NCBI GenBank assembly: GCA_005878995.1
Contig: VBME01000075.1
Coordinates: 1-6,387, forward strand
DNA length: 6,387 nt
Direction: 5' to 3'
DNA from: Methanobacteriota archaeon
GTDB taxonomy: Archaea; Thermoplasmatota; Thermoplasmata; RBG-16-68-12
Shown here: one piece after another, positions 5,551-6,387 of the stretch
How positions within the stretch are numbered: the first letter of the stretch is position 1
Layout: every line of letters starts with the position of its first letter
The notes under the pieces: generated by a model
Databases searched by the model: none
What the model was told of the DNA's origin: nothing
What the model saw: the letters and a program-made list of their open reading frames with translations, nothing else
Position numbers and translations under genes: made by a program

Positions 5551-5576
5551 CTCGGACCCGCGACTTCGAGCCGAGC
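5550..5576 (+). terminator. Weak hairpin after the zinc-finger membrane protein
   Basis: GCTCGG (5550-5555) pairs with CCGAGC (5571-5576) around a 15-base loop, starting at the last base of the stop codon and followed by ACCATAATCTTT. It could act as a terminator, although the T-run is short and doubles as the next gene's TATA region. TAGCTCGG also recurs directly at 5605-5612, leaving alternative pairings open. Confidence 0.25.
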
Positions 5577-5582
5577 ACCATA

Positions 5583-5590
5583 ATCTTTAT
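5583..5590 (+). promoter_or_regulatory. TATA box of the FKBP gene
   Basis: ATCTTTAT is centred near 5588. A start site about 26 bases downstream falls near 5614, leaving a leader of about five bases before ATG 5619. The in-frame ATG at 5589 overlaps this TATA element and would not be transcribed from it. Confidence 0.45.
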
Positions 5591-5618
5591 GGCGACTCCT
5601 AGGTTAGCTCGGCTCCGC

Positions 5619-6387
5619 ATGGCCCGCCCCCTCCGCCGGGACGACGAGGGCGTGAGTACCCTCGCATCGTTCATCGGCGTGATCATCCTCGTGATTGCGA
5701 TCCTCGGGGTGTACTATGGGTACGTCGTCCCGAAGTTCGGGGCGCCCCCGCTGCGCTCCCAGAGCGGCGACCAGGTGCAGGTCGACTACATCGGCACGTT
5801 CTCCGACACGGGGCTTGTGTTCGACACGAGCCTGAAGTCCGTCGCGACGGACAACGCCACGTACGCGAAGGCATTCATGTTCAGCTGGCATGCGTGGCAG
5901 CCCCTCCCGGTGACGATCGGATCGGGGGGCGTCGTAAAAGGGTTCGACCTCGGCATCCAAGGTCTCGCCGTCGGCGACTCGAAGGCGATCGTCGTGCCGC
6001 CGTCTCTTGGCTACGGGGCCGCGGACCCGACGAAATTTGTCGTGAAACCCCTGTTCGAATCCGTGCCCGTTCGGGTGACCATGAGCACGACCGACTTCGC
6101 CGCCACATACCGGACGTCCCCGGTCTCGGGAATGAACGTGACGGACCCGTTCTGGGGCTGGACCCAGACCGTCAGCGTGGCGGGGAGCATCGTGACGTTG
6201 ACGAACAGCCCCGTGCCCGGGGAGTTGGTCCGGCCATACGGGGCCTGGAACGCGGAGGTCCTCTCGATTGACGATGCCGCGAACGGAGGGCAAGGGGTCA
6301 TCCTAGTCCACCACCGGCTCGACCCGACGATGATCGACCGGGTTGGCGAGAAAAGCGCCGGAAAGGTCGTTTTCGTGCTGACTTCGG
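5619..6387 (+). CDS. Membrane-anchored FKBP-type peptidyl-prolyl cis-trans isomerase (3' end missing)
   Basis: The frame is open from ATG 5619 to the window end: 256 codons visible, no stop. The N-terminus MARPLRRDDEGVSTLAS leads into one membrane helix (about 15-37), placing the catalytic domain outside the cell. The FKBP core starts near residue 50. It shows DYIGTF (Y57), GLVFDTS (F68, D69), GGVVKGFDLGIQGL (V105, V106, with F109 where FKBP12 has Trp) and PPSLGYG (Y132), so most active-site positions are kept. There is extra sequence between D69 and V105, and a long insertion after GYG (about 134-208), before the core resumes at WNAEVLSIDD. This is the bulge plus flap (IF-domain) layout of long archaeal FKBPs and SlyD, where the flap binds unfolded chains. 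It probably folds secreted proteins. The segment after about 220 may be a further C-terminal domain. The N-terminus also resembles archaeal type IV pilin-like signals. An in-frame ATG at 5589 would add ten residues. Confidence 0.88.
   Translation, partial: MARPLRRDDEGVSTLASFIGVIILVIAILGVYYGYVVPKFGAPPLRSQSGDQVQVDYIGTFSDTGLVFDTSLKSVATDNATYAKAFMFSWHAWQPLPVTIGSGGVVKGFDLGIQGLAVGDSKAIVVPPSLGYGAADPTKFVVKPLFESVPVRVTMSTTDFAATYRTSPVSGMNVTDPFWGWTQTVSVAGSIVTLTNSPVPGELVRPYGAWNAEVLSIDDAANGGQGVILVHHRLDPTMIDRVGEKSAGKVVFVLTS

Noticed and set aside
5589..5618. In-frame upstream ATG adding ten residues to the FKBP protein
   Set aside because: The codon overlaps the TATA-like element, so a transcript from that promoter would begin after it; ATG 5619 is nearly leaderless and directly precedes the signal-like segment.

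Overview
The window is GC-rich DNA (clearly above 60% G+C by eye) from an archaeon. Three genes point there: a proteasome-activating nucleotidase (PAN), an archaeal MBF1-type zinc-ribbon/HTH protein, and a DUF2240-family protein. The upstream elements are archaeal TATA boxes, several placed so that transcripts would be leaderless or nearly so. DUF2240 and PAN together favour a euryarchaeal lineage. An uncultured Thermoplasmatota member is plausible given the secreted proteins with C-terminal anchors, but the sequence does not prove this.

Layout. (1) 1-1401: C-terminal part of a secreted, repeat-built, beta-propeller-like surface protein ending in a PEF motif, a membrane helix and an Arg-rich tail. 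(2) 955-2336: a perfect 691-bp tandem duplication. It repeats the last 148 codons of that protein plus 244 bp of downstream spacer, leaving a promoterless C-terminal fragment that is fused in frame to spacer sequence. (3) 2337-2419: promoter region containing a 9-bp perfect inverted repeat that overlaps the TATA box. (4) 2420-2890 (+): DUF2240 protein. (5) 2891-3388 (-): aMBF1-like protein, convergent with DUF2240 with no intergenic base; the abutting stop codons form TGATCA. (6) 3389-3466: a compact divergent promoter for aMBF1 and PAN. Its back-to-back TATA boxes share one BRE interval. (7) 3467-4678 (+): complete PAN ATPase with coiled coil, OB domain, AAA+ motifs and C-terminal HbYX. (8) 4756-5550 (+): an unusual membrane protein with a cytosolic C2H2 zinc finger, one helix and a His-rich ectodomain. 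(9) 5619-6387 (+): an N-terminally membrane-anchored FKBP-type prolyl isomerase cut by the window end.

How the genes relate. The centre is cytosolic information-processing and protein-quality machinery (DUF2240, aMBF1, PAN). The flanks are cell-surface or extracytoplasmic proteins (propeller protein, His-rich ectodomain protein, FKBP). Each gene from DUF2240 onward appears to have its own promoter, so there is no obvious operon. The most notable items are the exact tandem duplication with its in-frame fusion, the overlapping aMBF1/PAN promoters, and the zinc-finger/TM/HTHD-ectodomain protein. No RNA gene, CRISPR array or transposase was recognised.
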